Part shown: piece by piece, positions 28,232-37,576 of the stretch
Numbering within the stretch: position 1 is the stretch's first letter
Layout of the letters: each line of letters begins with the position of its first letter
NCBI RefSeq assembly: GCF_007860015.1
Contig: NZ_SJPS01000002.1
Coordinates: forward strand, 682,898 to 746,897
DNA from: Bythopirellula polymerisocia
GTDB lineage: Bacteria; Planctomycetota; Planctomycetia; Pirellulales; Lacipirellulaceae
Direction of reading: 5' to 3'
DNA: 64,000 nt
Program-made: the position numbers and the translations under genes
Notes under the pieces: model-generated
Database searches by the model: none
What the model was told of the DNA's origin: nothing
What the model saw: the letters and a program-made list of their open reading frames with translations, nothing else

Positions 28232-30190
28232 TTATCGTACGGTACCGCTAGTCTGCCGAACCGCGGAATCATTCCGCACCTTTGCCTGACCTTTTGCCGA
28301 GTGGTCGCTGGGTGCCTGAGAAGTTCCTGCCAAGAAGTTGTCGACACGAGAACTTTCGCGAATCGCTTCAAACTTTTCGCTCATCGCCAGCCGCAGCTTC
28401 TTTTCGTAGATGTCCCGGACCAGAATGTCGCGAACCTTGTTGGCATCCACATCGATCCGCTCGGTACGACCTTCGCAGCGAAGAATCAAATACTTGTCTC
28501 GGACTTGGATAATTCCTGAAAGCTGGCCATCCTGAAGTTGGAAGGCGGCATCTTCTAGTTGAGGCTGCCCGCCAAAGCGTTGGATAGGAGGTACCTCACC
28601 ACGCAAGGCCTTGCTGGAGGGTTCAATAGAGTACTCGGCTGCCAAATCGCCAAAGTACTCGACCGACGGATTCCGCCTGGCCTTGTCCCAAATTTCTTGG
28701 GCACGCCGCATGGTGGGCAAGACAATCGCCCGACATCGTACACGGTCTCCATAGTTGGCTTGATATCCTTTTTGAATGTCCTCTTCCGTGACCTGGACCT
28801 TAGAAGCGGTCAGTTTCTTAAGCGCCGCCGAAGGCCAAACCGCATCGCGGAGGTATTGGTCCTTGTCCATCTTCTGCTCCTGGACAATCGCTTCAAACCA
28901 CTTGTTGAGATCGGCGTTGCCTTGCTGATCGACCACGCCTGCCAACTCGGCCGCATGACGCACCTCGGCCTCAAGGTCAGCTTCGGTGAGGGCGAGATTG
29001 GCTTCTTTCAAACCTTGCTCCAGCAGCAAACGCGAAATCTCGGTCTCCAACACTTCCTCACCATGGCGTAGCAGACATTCATCCCCAAGTTCCTTCATCG
29101 TGATGCGGTCACCGTTGACTGTGGCCACGACGCCTGGCATGGTCTGACGCAGTTGGGGATTGTTGTAAATGTTGACCGGCGTTGCCGACTCTTGCAACTT
29201 GCCGAACAGCTCGTGCGATGCTTCTCGCAGTTTTTCGTCTGTGATTTTATCGACGATTTGCTGTTCGACCTCCGCGCGATTCACTCCCCGCGGTTGATTG
29301 CGAGCGATGCACTTGAGAATGACAAATTGTCCGGCCACAGGGATCACCTCAGAGATCTGCCCCTCTTGAAGAGCAAAAGCAGCGTTTTCGATTCCAATGT
29401 CACCAACGTGGCGACGAATCGGCTGAATCAACCCACCCACGCTGGCTGAATTAATGTCTACCGAGTTCTCGATTGCTAGCCGAGCAAATTGCTCGGGGTC
29501 TGCAATCAGTTTGTCACGAATTTCGTTGGCCAATTGCTGATTGCCCACGGCAATGAGTCGGGCGTTAATGGTTTCTCCGAATTCCCGCTCCATGGCCTCG
29601 TTGATCTCGGCGTTAGAAACCTGAATATCCTTCTCAGCCAACCTGCGAAGTGCCAAAGTTGGCCACACGATGTCACGAGCATATTCTTGGGCGGTGATGC
29701 CCCGTTCCTTCTCTAGCATTTCCAACCATTGCTCGCGCGAGAGTTGGAACCGCTTCGCCATCCGATCAATCTCAACCGCAATATCCTGATTAGTGATCGC
29801 GATTCCACGCTTCTCGCAGTGATTCAGAATCAATCGCTTGTTGACCAGGCTTTCTACCACCTCTTCGCCATGCCGTTTTACACAAGCATCAGTCAGATCC
29901 TTGCGGCTGATGTCTTTGCCATTCACGATAGCCATCACATCATGTGGCAGGCGTTTGATCGCAGAAGATGTTCCGTCAGCAGCGGCAGTCCGCGCCGATG
30001 TTGCTACGCTTGATTGGGTATCGGCCTTAGCCGTTCGGACTGGGTCCGCTTGCTTGAACTTTAGCATCAGCACTAGTATCACTGCCGCGGCAACTATCCA
30101 GCCGACCTGATGCTTCCACAGCCAATAGGCCAGGCGAGTTCTGAGAGGACTTACTTCTGCTTCCGTGCGCAGTGTGTCTGGACGAGACAT
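28232..30190 (-). CDS. membrane-anchored foldase with two parvulin domains
   Basis: A 652-residue protein from the ATG at 30190, which has GGAGA just upstream. A single N-terminal membrane segment lies at about 28-45. Two similar halves follow, each with a SurA-like N-terminal region ('[26 protein letters not shown]' and '[25 protein letters not shown]') and a parvulin-type PPIase domain ('[21 protein letters not shown]' to 'GQFVILKC', and '[21 protein letters not shown]' to 'DKYLILRC'). The domain duplication is clear by eye. It is probably a periplasmic chaperone and peptidyl-prolyl isomerase. The C-terminal tail is short and Gln/Ser rich. Confidence 0.88.
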   Translation of the reverse strand: MSRPDTLRTEAEVSPLRTRLAYWLWKHQVGWIVAAAVILVLMLKFKQADPVRTAKADTQSSVATSARTAAADGTSSAIKRLPHDVMAIVNGKDISRKDLTDACVKRHGEEVVESLVNKRLILNHCEKRGIAITNQDIAVEIDRMAKRFQLSREQWLEMLEKERGITAQEYARDIVWPTLALRRLAEKDIQVSNAEINEAMEREFGETINARLIAVGNQQLANEIRDKLIADPEQFARLAIENSVDINSASVGGLIQPIRRHVGDIGIENAAFALQEGQISEVIPVAGQFVILKCIARNQPRGVNRAEVEQQIVDKITDEKLREASHELFGKLQESATPVNIYNNPQLRQTMPGVVATVNGDRITMKELGDECLLRHGEEVLETEISRLLLEQGLKEANLALTEADLEAEVRHAAELAGVVDQQGNADLNKWFEAIVQEQKMDKDQYLRDAVWPSAALKKLTASKVQVTEEDIQKGYQANYGDRVRCRAIVLPTMRRAQEIWDKARRNPSVEYFGDLAAEYSIEPSSKALRGEVPPIQRFGGQPQLEDAAFQLQDGQLSGIIQVRDKYLILRCEGRTERIDVDANKVRDILVRDIYEKKLRLAMSEKFEAIRESSRVDNFLAGTSQAPSDHSAKGQAKVRNDSAVRQTSGTVR

Positions 30191-30382
30191 GGCGGTTTCT
30201 CCATAAACCGAGTGCAAATAATTGGGTCAACGCGCGTCGGGTGCGCGAAGATTACGGGGTTGGGCCGCAGTATAGGCCGTGCGTGGAGAATGCGACAAGA
30301 GAGATGCGCAAGGAACAACAGTAGAACCACAACCAGCGACGAGTAGTTTCCGCTTACTTGCTAGCAGTGCTTGCACGCAGCA

Positions 30383-30943
30383 CTAGCCATCCATCACTTC
30401 TGACTCTTTCGACTTGGCGATTTCGTTGGCCTGGTCTTCGTAGGTCTTGGTAAGGTCTTGGACTTCCTTCTTAAGTGAATCCCGGTCGTCCTCGCTCATG
30501 ATCTTGTCCTTCTCTGACTGATCGGCGTGCTTGTTGCCATCACGGCGAACGTTGCGAATCGCCACCTTGGACTCCTCAGAAAGTTCCTTGATCCGCGCGA
30601 CCATCGAACGGCGAACTTCCCCCGAAAGCGCAGGGATATTGAGCCGAATCACTTTGCCATCGCTTTGTGGAGTGAGGCCCAAGTCACTCGCAATGAGTCC
30701 CTTTTCGATCTCTTTAATGGTCGAGGGATCAAAAGGCCGAATCACGATTTGGGTTGGTTCGGGAGCACTGACTGAAGCAATCTGCTTGATCGGGGTAGGA
30801 GAACCGTAGACGTCAACTCGTACCGTATCAACCAACCCTGGATTGGCACGACCGGTGCGAATCCCGGTCATGTCGTTTTTGAGCTTGCTGATCGCCTTCT
30901 CCATGCGTTCTTCGGTATCGAGAAGTATTTCGTCGCTAGTCAT
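30383..30943 (-). CDS. frr: ribosome recycling factor
   Basis: A 186-residue protein of normal length. Typical RRF sequence: the N-terminal MEKAISKLKNDMTGIRTGRANPGLVD, then VYGSPTPIKQIASVSAPEPTQIVIRPFD, and RRSMVARIKELSEESKVAIRNVRRDGN. It splits post-termination ribosomes with EF-G. It follows pyrH by 56 bases on the same strand, the classic pyrH-frr order. Confidence 0.96.
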   Translation of the reverse strand: MTSDEILLDTEERMEKAISKLKNDMTGIRTGRANPGLVDTVRVDVYGSPTPIKQIASVSAPEPTQIVIRPFDPSTIKEIEKGLIASDLGLTPQSDGKVIRLNIPALSGEVRRSMVARIKELSEESKVAIRNVRRDGNKHADQSEKDKIMSEDDRDSLKKEVQDLTKTYEDQANEIAKSKESEVMDG

Positions 30944-30999
30944 GGCAGATAGTGGTTGGTGGTTAGTGGCTAGAGGTTAGTTCTACACCGCGATCCCCA

Positions 31000-31761
31000 T
31001 CAGGCGGTCACGGTTTCTTTGCGACTGGTAACAGAGGTGCCTAGTTTCTCACCGCGAACGGCGCGTTCGATGTTGCCGTCAACACGGTAATTGAAGACTA
31101 GAATCGGCAGGTCGTGCTCCATGCATTGGGCGATCGCTGTCGGGTCCATGACCCGAAGATTTTGATCCCGCACCTCCTGGAAACTGAGGTTGCGAAATAG
31201 CACTGCATGGGGATTCTTCTCTGGGTCTTCGCTGTAGACCCCTTCAACCCGAGTCGCCTTCATCAAGATGTCCGCCTCGATCTCCAAGGCTTTTTGCGCC
31301 GCTGCTGTATCAGTCGTCACAAATGGAGCACCGGTACCTCCCGCAACGATCACGATGCGCCCCTTCTCAAGGTGCCGCTTAGCGCGTCGTCGGATGTAGG
31401 GCTCTGCCACACCATCCATTTTCACCGCACTCATCAAACGCGTCTCGCAGCCGAGCGACTCCAGTGCGTCTTGCAAGGCGAGTCCATTGATCACTGTGGC
31501 CAACATCCCCATGTAATGGGCGGTGGCTTCCTGAATACTGGAATTCCCGGCAGTGAACTGGGCTCCACGCAAAATATTGCCGCCCCCAATCACGATGGCA
31601 ATCTCAACCCCCTGCTGCATCGCCCGATAGGTTTGCGAGGCAATATGGACGACCTCTTCCATGCTGATGCCACGCTCACCAGGGGGCGCAAAGCTTTCCC
31701 CCGAAAGCTTGAGAACGACCCTTCGATAGGGCCCGTCGGTTGTTCCAGGTTTCACTGTCAT
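31000..31761 (-). CDS. pyrH: UMP kinase
   Basis: A 253-residue amino-acid-kinase-fold enzyme that phosphorylates UMP to UDP. Visible: [20 protein letters not shown], the [14 protein letters not shown] nucleotide/UMP site, and [37 protein letters not shown]. The protein is hexameric in bacteria and allosterically controlled by GTP and UTP. It lies between tsf (with a terminator between them) and frr. Confidence 0.95.
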   Translation of the reverse strand: MTVKPGTTDGPYRRVVLKLSGESFAPPGERGISMEEVVHIASQTYRAMQQGVEIAIVIGGGNILRGAQFTAGNSSIQEATAHYMGMLATVINGLALQDALESLGCETRLMSAVKMDGVAEPYIRRRAKRHLEKGRIVIVAGGTGAPFVTTDTAAAQKALEIEADILMKATRVEGVYSEDPEKNPHAVLFRNLSFQEVRDQNLRVMDPTAIAQCMEHDLPILVFNYRVDGNIERAVRGEKLGTSVTSRKETVTA

Positions 31762-31790
31762 CCGTCACTCACCATGGAGCTAAGAGGCGT

Positions 31791-31824
31791 AAAAAACGCC
31801 CGAGGGTTGCAACCCTCGGGCGTT
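31791..31824 (-). terminator. tsf terminator, also palindrome family copy 2
   Basis: A palindrome AACGCCC / GGGCGTT at 31795-31824 with a central GAGGGTTGCAACCCTC forms a long perfect stem. Read on the minus strand it is followed by a T run (the A run at 31791-31796), and it lies 14 bases past the tsf stop. This ends the rpsB-tsf unit before pyrH. The core resembles the repeats at 9206 and 36164. Confidence 0.88.
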
Positions 31825-31837
31825 AGCAATTCTAACA

Positions 31838-32692
31838 TCATGCCGCGTCGACGGCATCGCCGGAAGTCGTCTCACCCAGTTGCCAGCGGATGAAGCGTTT
31901 GAGCTTCATCCCACCTTCTTTGGCGATATTTCCGACGGTTTGACTTTCGTCCTTTACAAAAGGTTGCTCCGCTAGGACGTGCTCCGCATAGAAGTTCTTC
32001 ATCCTGCCTTCGATCATTTTCTCAATGATGTTTTCCGGTTTGCCTTCCTGACGGGCACGATCTTTCTGCAGTTCTCGCTCTTTGTTGACCAGTTCAGAAT
32101 CGAGTTCTTCCTTGGTAGTAGCCCGTGGATTCATAGCTGCCACATGCAGGCTGATTTCCTTTGCCAGCTCGTCGGTGCCCCCTTCGACTTCCAGGAGAAC
32201 CCCGATTTTGGACATATGCACAAATCCACCCGAGGGAGCGTCAATCCGCTCCAGCCGAGCGATGCGAAATACTTCGCGTATCTTGTTCTGCAATTCGTCC
32301 CTCTGGTCTTCGAGAGTCATCCCTTTCTTGCTTGGCGACGGCTGAGACCACAGTTCTTCAGGAGACTTCGCTCCAGGACCAACGGCCAATTGCTTGGCAA
32401 GGTCATCGGCTAGCTGGATGAACTCTCCATTGGCAGCGACGGGGGCAGATTCGCACTGCAATTCCACCATCGCGCCAACCCCATCGGCAACGCTTGAGTA
32501 AATACCGATACGACCTTCCTCAGTGGCGCGATCTTGTCGCTTGCCCATAAACTTCTTACCGGCTTCGCGCAATGCACGTTTCGCTGCTTCCATGTCGCCC
32601 CCTGCTTCGCTCAGGGCTGCCTTACACTCCATCATGGGCAACTGCGTCTCATCGCGCAGCTTCTTCACCATCGCTGCGGTGATATCTGGCAT
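31838..32692 (-). CDS. tsf: translation elongation factor Ts
   Basis: A 284-residue EF-Ts. The N-terminal UBA-like part reads MPDITAAMVKKLRDETQLPMMECKAALSEAGGDMEAAKR. The core has HMSKIGVLLEVEGGTDELAKEISLHVAAMNPR, and the C-terminal part is KNFYAEHVLAEQPFVKDES. It recycles EF-Tu.GDP. The start is supported by GAGGAG eight bases before the ATG. It follows rpsB by about 140 bases on the same strand. Confidence 0.96.
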   Translation of the reverse strand: MPDITAAMVKKLRDETQLPMMECKAALSEAGGDMEAAKRALREAGKKFMGKRQDRATEEGRIGIYSSVADGVGAMVELQCESAPVAANGEFIQLADDLAKQLAVGPGAKSPEELWSQPSPSKKGMTLEDQRDELQNKIREVFRIARLERIDAPSGGFVHMSKIGVLLEVEGGTDELAKEISLHVAAMNPRATTKEELDSELVNKERELQKDRARQEGKPENIIEKMIEGRMKNFYAEHVLAEQPFVKDESQTVGNIAKEGGMKLKRFIRWQLGETTSGDAVDAA

Positions 32693-32830
32693 GATAAATT
32701 ACTCCTCGTATATCTCTATGCTTATTGTGTAGGCCGGAACAGGCTGTGCGAAGTTCCGGCGATGATTAGCTAATCGCTTAGAGTCCAGAGCCATACTTCT
32801 AGCTCTCGACTTTTAGCTCTCAACGATAAT

Positions 32831-33577
32831 TCAAGCGGTGGCAAGGCCGTTCTTCGGTTCGGCACCCTCGGATTGTTGCTGCTGTTCGACCGCAGACTTG
32901 GCTTTGCCTTCGGCAATCGCGCCAGCCAGAATGTTGATAATCAAGTCAATCGAACGCATGCTATCGTCGTTACCGGGGATCGGCAGATCGACCATGTCGG
33001 GATCGCAATCGGTATCAATTAATGCCACCGTGGTGATGCCCATCTTGCGGGCTTCCTTGACTGCGTTCTTTTCCTTCTTGGGATCTACGACGATCATGCA
33101 CTCTGGCAAACGGTTCATCTTTCGCATGCCGTTGAGGTTTTGATACATCTTGCGGTATTCGCGGTTAAGCGAGGATTGCATTTTCTTGGAATACGAATTG
33201 ATTTCTTCACTTTCGCGGATGTGCTCAAGCTCTTCGAGTCGAGTGAGCCGACTGCGAATCGTGCGAAAATTCGTCAGAGTGCCCCCCAACCAACGGTCGT
33301 TGATGTAGGGCATTCCACAACTCTCGGCGGCTTTCTGAATTGTCTCGCCCGCTTGTCGCTTGGTGCCGACAAACAAAATGAGGCTGCCGTGACTGGCCAC
33401 ATCTGCCAGATACTTTTTGGCTCGCAGCAGACCGCGAATGGTCTCGCGAACGTCGATAATGTGGATGAGGTTGCGGCGGGCATAGATGTAGGGCCGCATC
33501 TTGGGATTCCAGCGGCTTGAGCGATGCCCAAAATGCACGCCGGATTCAACCAGCTCTTTTACTAAAGTCGTTGACAC
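32831..33577 (-). CDS. rpsB: 30S ribosomal protein S2
   Basis: A 248-residue S2, starting with GTG at 33577 (GGAG eight bases upstream). Family sequence is unmistakable: [82 protein letters not shown] and [24 protein letters not shown]. The C-terminal tail is Gln/Glu-rich. It is the first gene of the rpsB-tsf unit. Confidence 0.96.
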   Translation of the reverse strand: MSTTLVKELVESGVHFGHRSSRWNPKMRPYIYARRNLIHIIDVRETIRGLLRAKKYLADVASHGSLILFVGTKRQAGETIQKAAESCGMPYINDRWLGGTLTNFRTIRSRLTRLEELEHIRESEEINSYSKKMQSSLNREYRKMYQNLNGMRKMNRLPECMIVVDPKKEKNAVKEARKMGITTVALIDTDCDPDMVDLPIPGNDDSMRSIDLIINILAGAIAEGKAKSAVEQQQQSEGAEPKNGLATA

Positions 33578-33909
33578 GCAATTTCTCCAAAAGGCACATC
33601 GGCCCTACATGGCGATCAAGCCATGCGTCGCCTGTGGCAACTGTCCGACGTTGGGGGGGGTGTTACTCGGCCAGTTATCTCACAATCATTGGCTTGGGCC
33701 GTACAAGTCAAATTAGCCCTGCAGTTTATCTCCCGCCCATGCGGTAGTCAACAGGCCATGAAGATACTTAATCCCAAACAGCGTAAGTAGTTAGCCCAAT
33801 TCTTGGGACAACCACCGCCGCTAAGCTTGCTCTTGGGGAAAACTTAGGGAATTGCTACCTTTCTCCCCCCTATCCCACCCCTCTTTGTTGTCTTATCGAA
33901 AGCATCGCC
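33578..33909. other. rpsB upstream region
   Basis: About 330 bases between the divergent rpsB and the coiled-coil membrane protein gene. It should hold the rpsB promoter and leader. No ORF of note and no clear ribosomal-protein leader structure was recognised. A run of eight G lies at about 33653-33660. Confidence 0.4.
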
Positions 33910-35136
33910 ATGGATGTCGAACCAACAACCAAACATACCCTCCAGGGACGTGAGCTGATTGAGTATTTGATCGAAAAGACTGCCAACTCGACCAATGCCG
34001 TATTGATCGAGCGCGAAGATCGCCGCAATCGCCGTTCGACGATCTTGTTTTCGATCATTACCTTCATTGGCATCAGCGGTTTGGTCGGGGCCGCGCGGCT
34101 GTTCATCGATCATGCCGTCCAGCAGCGCACGAGTGAATTCCAAAACGAGATGGTTCGCAACTCCGAACAATTGGAGCGACGAATTGCCTCCATGCACCTC
34201 GAATCACAGGCATTACAAAAACTGCTGACCGATCAGATCGAAGCTCTGACCAAAGGAATCGAACGTCAGGTCAAACAACAGGTTGCCGAAGAGGCCTCTC
34301 GTGGCTTGCTGACCCTGAAACATCGCGAGCAATACCACGCCCTGAAACAGTTCGTTGAGGAAATTGAACAACAGGTGGCCGAGAACGAATTCCCTGAAAA
34401 CTTGCTGACCGCTGCCGTGGACACTGCAAACCAATTGGCTGACGCCGACGAAATCTCGTCAGAACCACTATTCCAGCCGATGATCGAAAAACTCGTCGAC
34501 CTCTTGGTTCGTTCTGATCGTGTCAAAGACATCAATCGTGTGGAACAAGCAACTCGTACAACGTGTGTACGATCCAAACGTATTGCCCTGGACCTGACGG
34601 ACCATTACGGACAGCTAATCATTTCTTCACCGTATCCGGTCGAACAGTTGAATGCAGAATTTGAAGCGCTCACCCGCTATGCTCGGGCCTCTCGCGAACT
34701 AAAGTATCCCGAGAAATCCATCATGTGGGAACTCTTCGTCGAATATAAACGCAATCGCTATTCAAAGTCTCCCACGACCGATGAAATCGTCGAGATGGTT
34801 TACAGTTTGAACGCCGCGGATCTACGCAATTTCTGTTACCACGTCTTCTTGAATTCTCATCCCCTCCATTGGATGAACACCCCTGACCACGAAGGCCAGA
34901 TGCTGGCAAAATTGGTCGCAAACTTACTCGGCGATTACCCTGAATTACGCAGCACGGTCGAAGCACAGATCGCCACTCCGGAACTACGAGCAATTGTCGA
35001 GGAGGTTGTAACCACCAAACAGGAGCGGCAAAAAAGGCTCGCAGAAAACCAACCGAAAACAGAGACTCCTGAGGCGACTGAGATCCCGAATACTGCCCGT
35101 GAACCCGACGGGGATGAGAACGAACTCCGACGATGA
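33910..35136 (+). CDS. single-pass membrane protein with a coiled-coil region, function unknown
   Basis: A 408-residue protein. A cytoplasmic N-terminus of about 45 residues precedes one membrane segment (about 46-66, 'TILFSIITFIGISGLVGAA'). A long Gln/Glu-rich coiled coil follows (about 70-160) with repeated 'RQVKQQVAEE' type heptads, then a helical globular domain. The C-terminus is a charged, Pro/Glu-rich tail. No catalytic motif was found and I do not recognise a family. It is convergent with the phosphatase gene, with six bases between the stops. Confidence 0.75.
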   Translation: MDVEPTTKHTLQGRELIEYLIEKTANSTNAVLIEREDRRNRRSTILFSIITFIGISGLVGAARLFIDHAVQQRTSEFQNEMVRNSEQLERRIASMHLESQALQKLLTDQIEALTKGIERQVKQQVAEEASRGLLTLKHREQYHALKQFVEEIEQQVAENEFPENLLTAAVDTANQLADADEISSEPLFQPMIEKLVDLLVRSDRVKDINRVEQATRTTCVRSKRIALDLTDHYGQLIISSPYPVEQLNAEFEALTRYARASRELKYPEKSIMWELFVEYKRNRYSKSPTTDEIVEMVYSLNAADLRNFCYHVFLNSHPLHWMNTPDHEGQMLAKLVANLLGDYPELRSTVEAQIATPELRAIVEEVVTTKQERQKRLAENQPKTETPEATEIPNTAREPDGDENELRR

Positions 35137-35142
35137 GTTCTA

Positions 35143-36141
35143 TCAAGCTCCGATAGTTTTGAGGCCAGCAAGCACGGCTTCATGCAGGTGTCCATTTGTG
35201 GCCAGCACCCCTCGATTCGTAGCCAATATTCTCCCGTGAGAGAAATCCAGTGGCTTGCCGTCGAGGTCGGAGACCCGACCACCCGCTTCCTGCACGCAGA
35301 TCGAGCCAGCCGCCTGATCCCAGATTTTTTCTCGGTACTCAAGTCGCGAAGGTGACAAGAGACGCAAGTTGATCTCGCCTCCGCCTGCTGCGAGCACCGC
35401 GTATTTCGCTTGGCTGTCCATTCCCACCGGATCGGCCAATATTCCCAAAGCGGTGACCAACTCGCCAATTCCTCCCGTATCTGTATGAGCCTTCTCCACG
35501 CTGCGAAGCATGCGGGCCGCGGAGATATCGCTTTCGTCAGAGACGGCGAGTTTCTTCCAGTCGGAGTTCTCATCGGCCAGGGAACTGGCAAAGCAACCAC
35601 TTTCGCGGCGAGACACGACCACAGTTCCAAGACCGCCCTTATTAGGCGTAATGCCTTCCCCCAGCTCGGGACATCCCAGCGCACCGACTCGTACCTGTCC
35701 GTCGCGGATAAATGCCAAAGCCACAGCATATTGATCGCCCCGCAAGAATCCTTTCGTGCCATCGACGGGGTCAAGCGTCCAGAACTCTTCGGTGGCCTCC
35801 CCTGCACCACGGTCTATCCACGCACAGACCTCTTCAGGAGTTGCGGTAGGCTCCACTCGGCGGACGAAATGTGTGATCTGTTCGAGTGTTTCCTGTCCGG
35901 CTGGAGTGCGCAACACTTCAGAGCTTTCTTCCCCAACAAATCCCATTTCGGGGAATGCTTCTAACAACCGCTTGGAAACGATAGCCTGGGCAGCAAAGTC
36001 CGCAACGGTCACAGGAGACTTGTCGTCCTTGCTAATTGCGGCAGTGACCAACTCTCGCTGGACCTGCCTAACAAGCTGAGCCGCTTCGCGCACGGCTTGG
36101 ATCGCAAACCGGACCTTGGAACAATCAATAGGAGAATTCAT
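35143..36141 (-). CDS. 3'(2'),5'-bisphosphate nucleotidase / inositol monophosphatase family
   Basis: A 332-residue metal-dependent phosphatase. The Li+-sensitive phosphatase motifs are visible: KSPVTVADFAAQA, GFVGEESSE (metal Glu), WTLDPVDGTKGFLRG (the DPVDGT motif) and the C-terminal KIWDQAAGSICVQEAGGRVSD. The length and 'DGTKGFLRG' fit 3'(2'),5'-bisphosphate nucleotidase (CysQ/HAL2-like) better than inositol monophosphatase, because the latter usually reads DGT-N-F. It hydrolyses PAP, a product of sulfate assimilation. Confidence 0.9.
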   Translation of the reverse strand: MNSPIDCSKVRFAIQAVREAAQLVRQVQRELVTAAISKDDKSPVTVADFAAQAIVSKRLLEAFPEMGFVGEESSEVLRTPAGQETLEQITHFVRRVEPTATPEEVCAWIDRGAGEATEEFWTLDPVDGTKGFLRGDQYAVALAFIRDGQVRVGALGCPELGEGITPNKGGLGTVVVSRRESGCFASSLADENSDWKKLAVSDESDISAARMLRSVEKAHTDTGGIGELVTALGILADPVGMDSQAKYAVLAAGGGEINLRLLSPSRLEYREKIWDQAAGSICVQEAGGRVSDLDGKPLDFSHGRILATNRGVLATNGHLHEAVLAGLKTIGA

Positions 36142-36163
36142 GAATCGAAGACTTCTGAAAACC

Positions 36164-36197
36164 GTAACGCCCAGAGATTGCAGTCCCTGGGCGTTAC
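36164..36197. repeat. dispersed palindrome, family copy 3
   Basis: The palindrome has arms GTAACGCCCAG and CTGGGCGTTAC with nearly complementary centre bases. It lies between the 3' end of tRNA-Gln and the start of the phosphatase gene. On the minus strand it is followed by a short T run, so it could end the tRNA transcript. The inner sequence matches the copy at 9206. Confidence 0.75.
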
Positions 36198-36214
36198 GTT
36201 AACTGAGCTGAAAA

Positions 36215-36285
36215 CTACCCCGCCAGGACTCGAACCTGGAATGAGGGAATCAAAATCCCTAGTGTTACCATTACACTACGGGGCA
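36215..36285 (-). tRNA. tRNA-Gln (anticodon TTG)
   Basis: On the minus strand the 71-base sequence folds as a cloverleaf. The acceptor stem is TGCCCCG paired with CGGGGTA, with discriminator G. The anticodon stem is AGGGA/TCCCT with loop TTTTGAT, giving anticodon TTG. The T arm is CCAGG-TTCGAGT-CCTGG. The CCA end is not encoded. The D loop is short, as is usual for glutamine tRNAs. Confidence 0.94.
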
Positions 36286-36452
36286 TCGCTTACTGAGCCG
36301 TCTAGCCCAGCCTAATCCGTAAATCTACGGCAAACAGGCAATTATCGAAAGGGGGACCGATTGAATGCACAATACCCAAGGCTCAATGACCAATGGATTT
36401 GTTCTTGTAGCCTAAAAATTGGACTTTAGGCCGTGAGAATTCGACATTTGCC

Positions 36453-37181
36453 TCAATCGGGATTTGCAAGCTTATTCGCCACCGTAAAAGTGACTTGTTC
36501 CAACTCACGTGCAAGATCGACTCCGACCATACTCACACCTTCTGGGACTTTCAGGGTCACCGGGGCGAAGTTTACGATTCCACTGACTCCCGACTTGACA
36601 AGTTCATCCGTCACTTCCTGGGCATCCACGGCAGGCACGGCGACCATCCCCAGTTCGATTTGCTTTTCAAGGAGCACTTCTCCCAGGCGACTGAGGTGGC
36701 AAACCTCAACCCCTTCGATGCGAGTTCCTACCTTCTCCTCATCGGTATCAAACGCAACGACGAGGCGGAATCCCTGTTGGGCAAATCCTCGATAGCCTAG
36801 CAAGGCTCGTCCCAGGTTTCCGACGCCTACCAGAGCTACCTGCCATTCGCGGTCTGTCCCCAAGATCTTGCGAATCGCAGTGATAAGCTCGTCACACCGA
36901 TAGCCGATCCCTGGATGGCCAAAATGGCCAAAGTGGGCCAGGTCTTTGCGAACCTGGGCATCTGTGAAACCCAGCCGCCGGCCAAGTTGGCTGCTGCTGG
37001 TCGTCTCTTTGCCATCGGCAATTAGATGCTGAAGCTCCCTCAAATAGAGACTTAGTCGGCTAACGACTGCACCGGGAATGGAGTTGGGATTAGGCCGGAA
37101 TGTGGAACTATCGTCAGACAAGATCACAACCAAATGCGTGAGATGTAAGGATCCAAGTGGAACAGGTCGAGTGACACCCAT
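36453..37181 (-). CDS. rex: redox-sensing transcriptional repressor Rex
   Basis: A 242-residue protein. The N-terminal winged helix reads IPGAVVSRLSLYLRELQHL and SSSQLGRRLGFTDAQVRKDLAHFG. The C-terminal Rossmann part has WQVALVGVGNLGRALLGY (GxGxxG), then VAFDTDEEKVGTRI and IVNFAPVTLKVPEGVSMVGVDLARELEQ. Rex senses the NADH/NAD ratio and represses fermentative and respiratory genes. The first 30 residues are an unusual extension, so the true start could be further in. No obvious Rex box (TTGTGAA-type) was seen in the intergenic region beside it. Confidence 0.92.
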   Translation of the reverse strand: MGVTRPVPLGSLHLTHLVVILSDDSSTFRPNPNSIPGAVVSRLSLYLRELQHLIADGKETTSSSQLGRRLGFTDAQVRKDLAHFGHFGHPGIGYRCDELITAIRKILGTDREWQVALVGVGNLGRALLGYRGFAQQGFRLVVAFDTDEEKVGTRIEGVEVCHLSRLGEVLLEKQIELGMVAVPAVDAQEVTDELVKSGVSGIVNFAPVTLKVPEGVSMVGVDLARELEQVTFTVANKLANPD

Positions 37182-37576
37182 CCAGGCATCGTAATTGGCA
37201 GTTCCACTCTAACCACAATCCTTTCCACCTAGCAAGCCGGAATCACTCGATCATCAATCAAGCCAATGAGTTACGTGCACATTCGGCGGCACGTAATGGT
37301 TCTAGAAGTAGGCCGAAAGGGCAATCCCGCAAAGTCGATACCAGCGGTGCTTCTCATACCACTCGAATTGTCAATTGCGACCTTTTGGGTCCGGCAAAAT
37401 GCAACATTGCGTTTGTATCGATTAAGGATGGCAGGCTGACTTCACTGAGTAGTGAAAATGCAACATCTGGCTAAGGAGGGATGTCTGAAGATACCGAAAT
37501 CATCAATGGACGGGAACTATCCCATTTTGACCAAACCATCTATTTTTCCAAACCAGTAGTGAAGGAGACGAACATC
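37182..37576. other. intergenic region between rex and the YTV-repeat gene
   Basis: About 395 bases separate the two divergent genes and should contain both promoters. An in-frame extension of the repeat gene up to 37481 has no family features and is disregarded. No convincing promoter pair or operator was picked. Confidence 0.4.
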
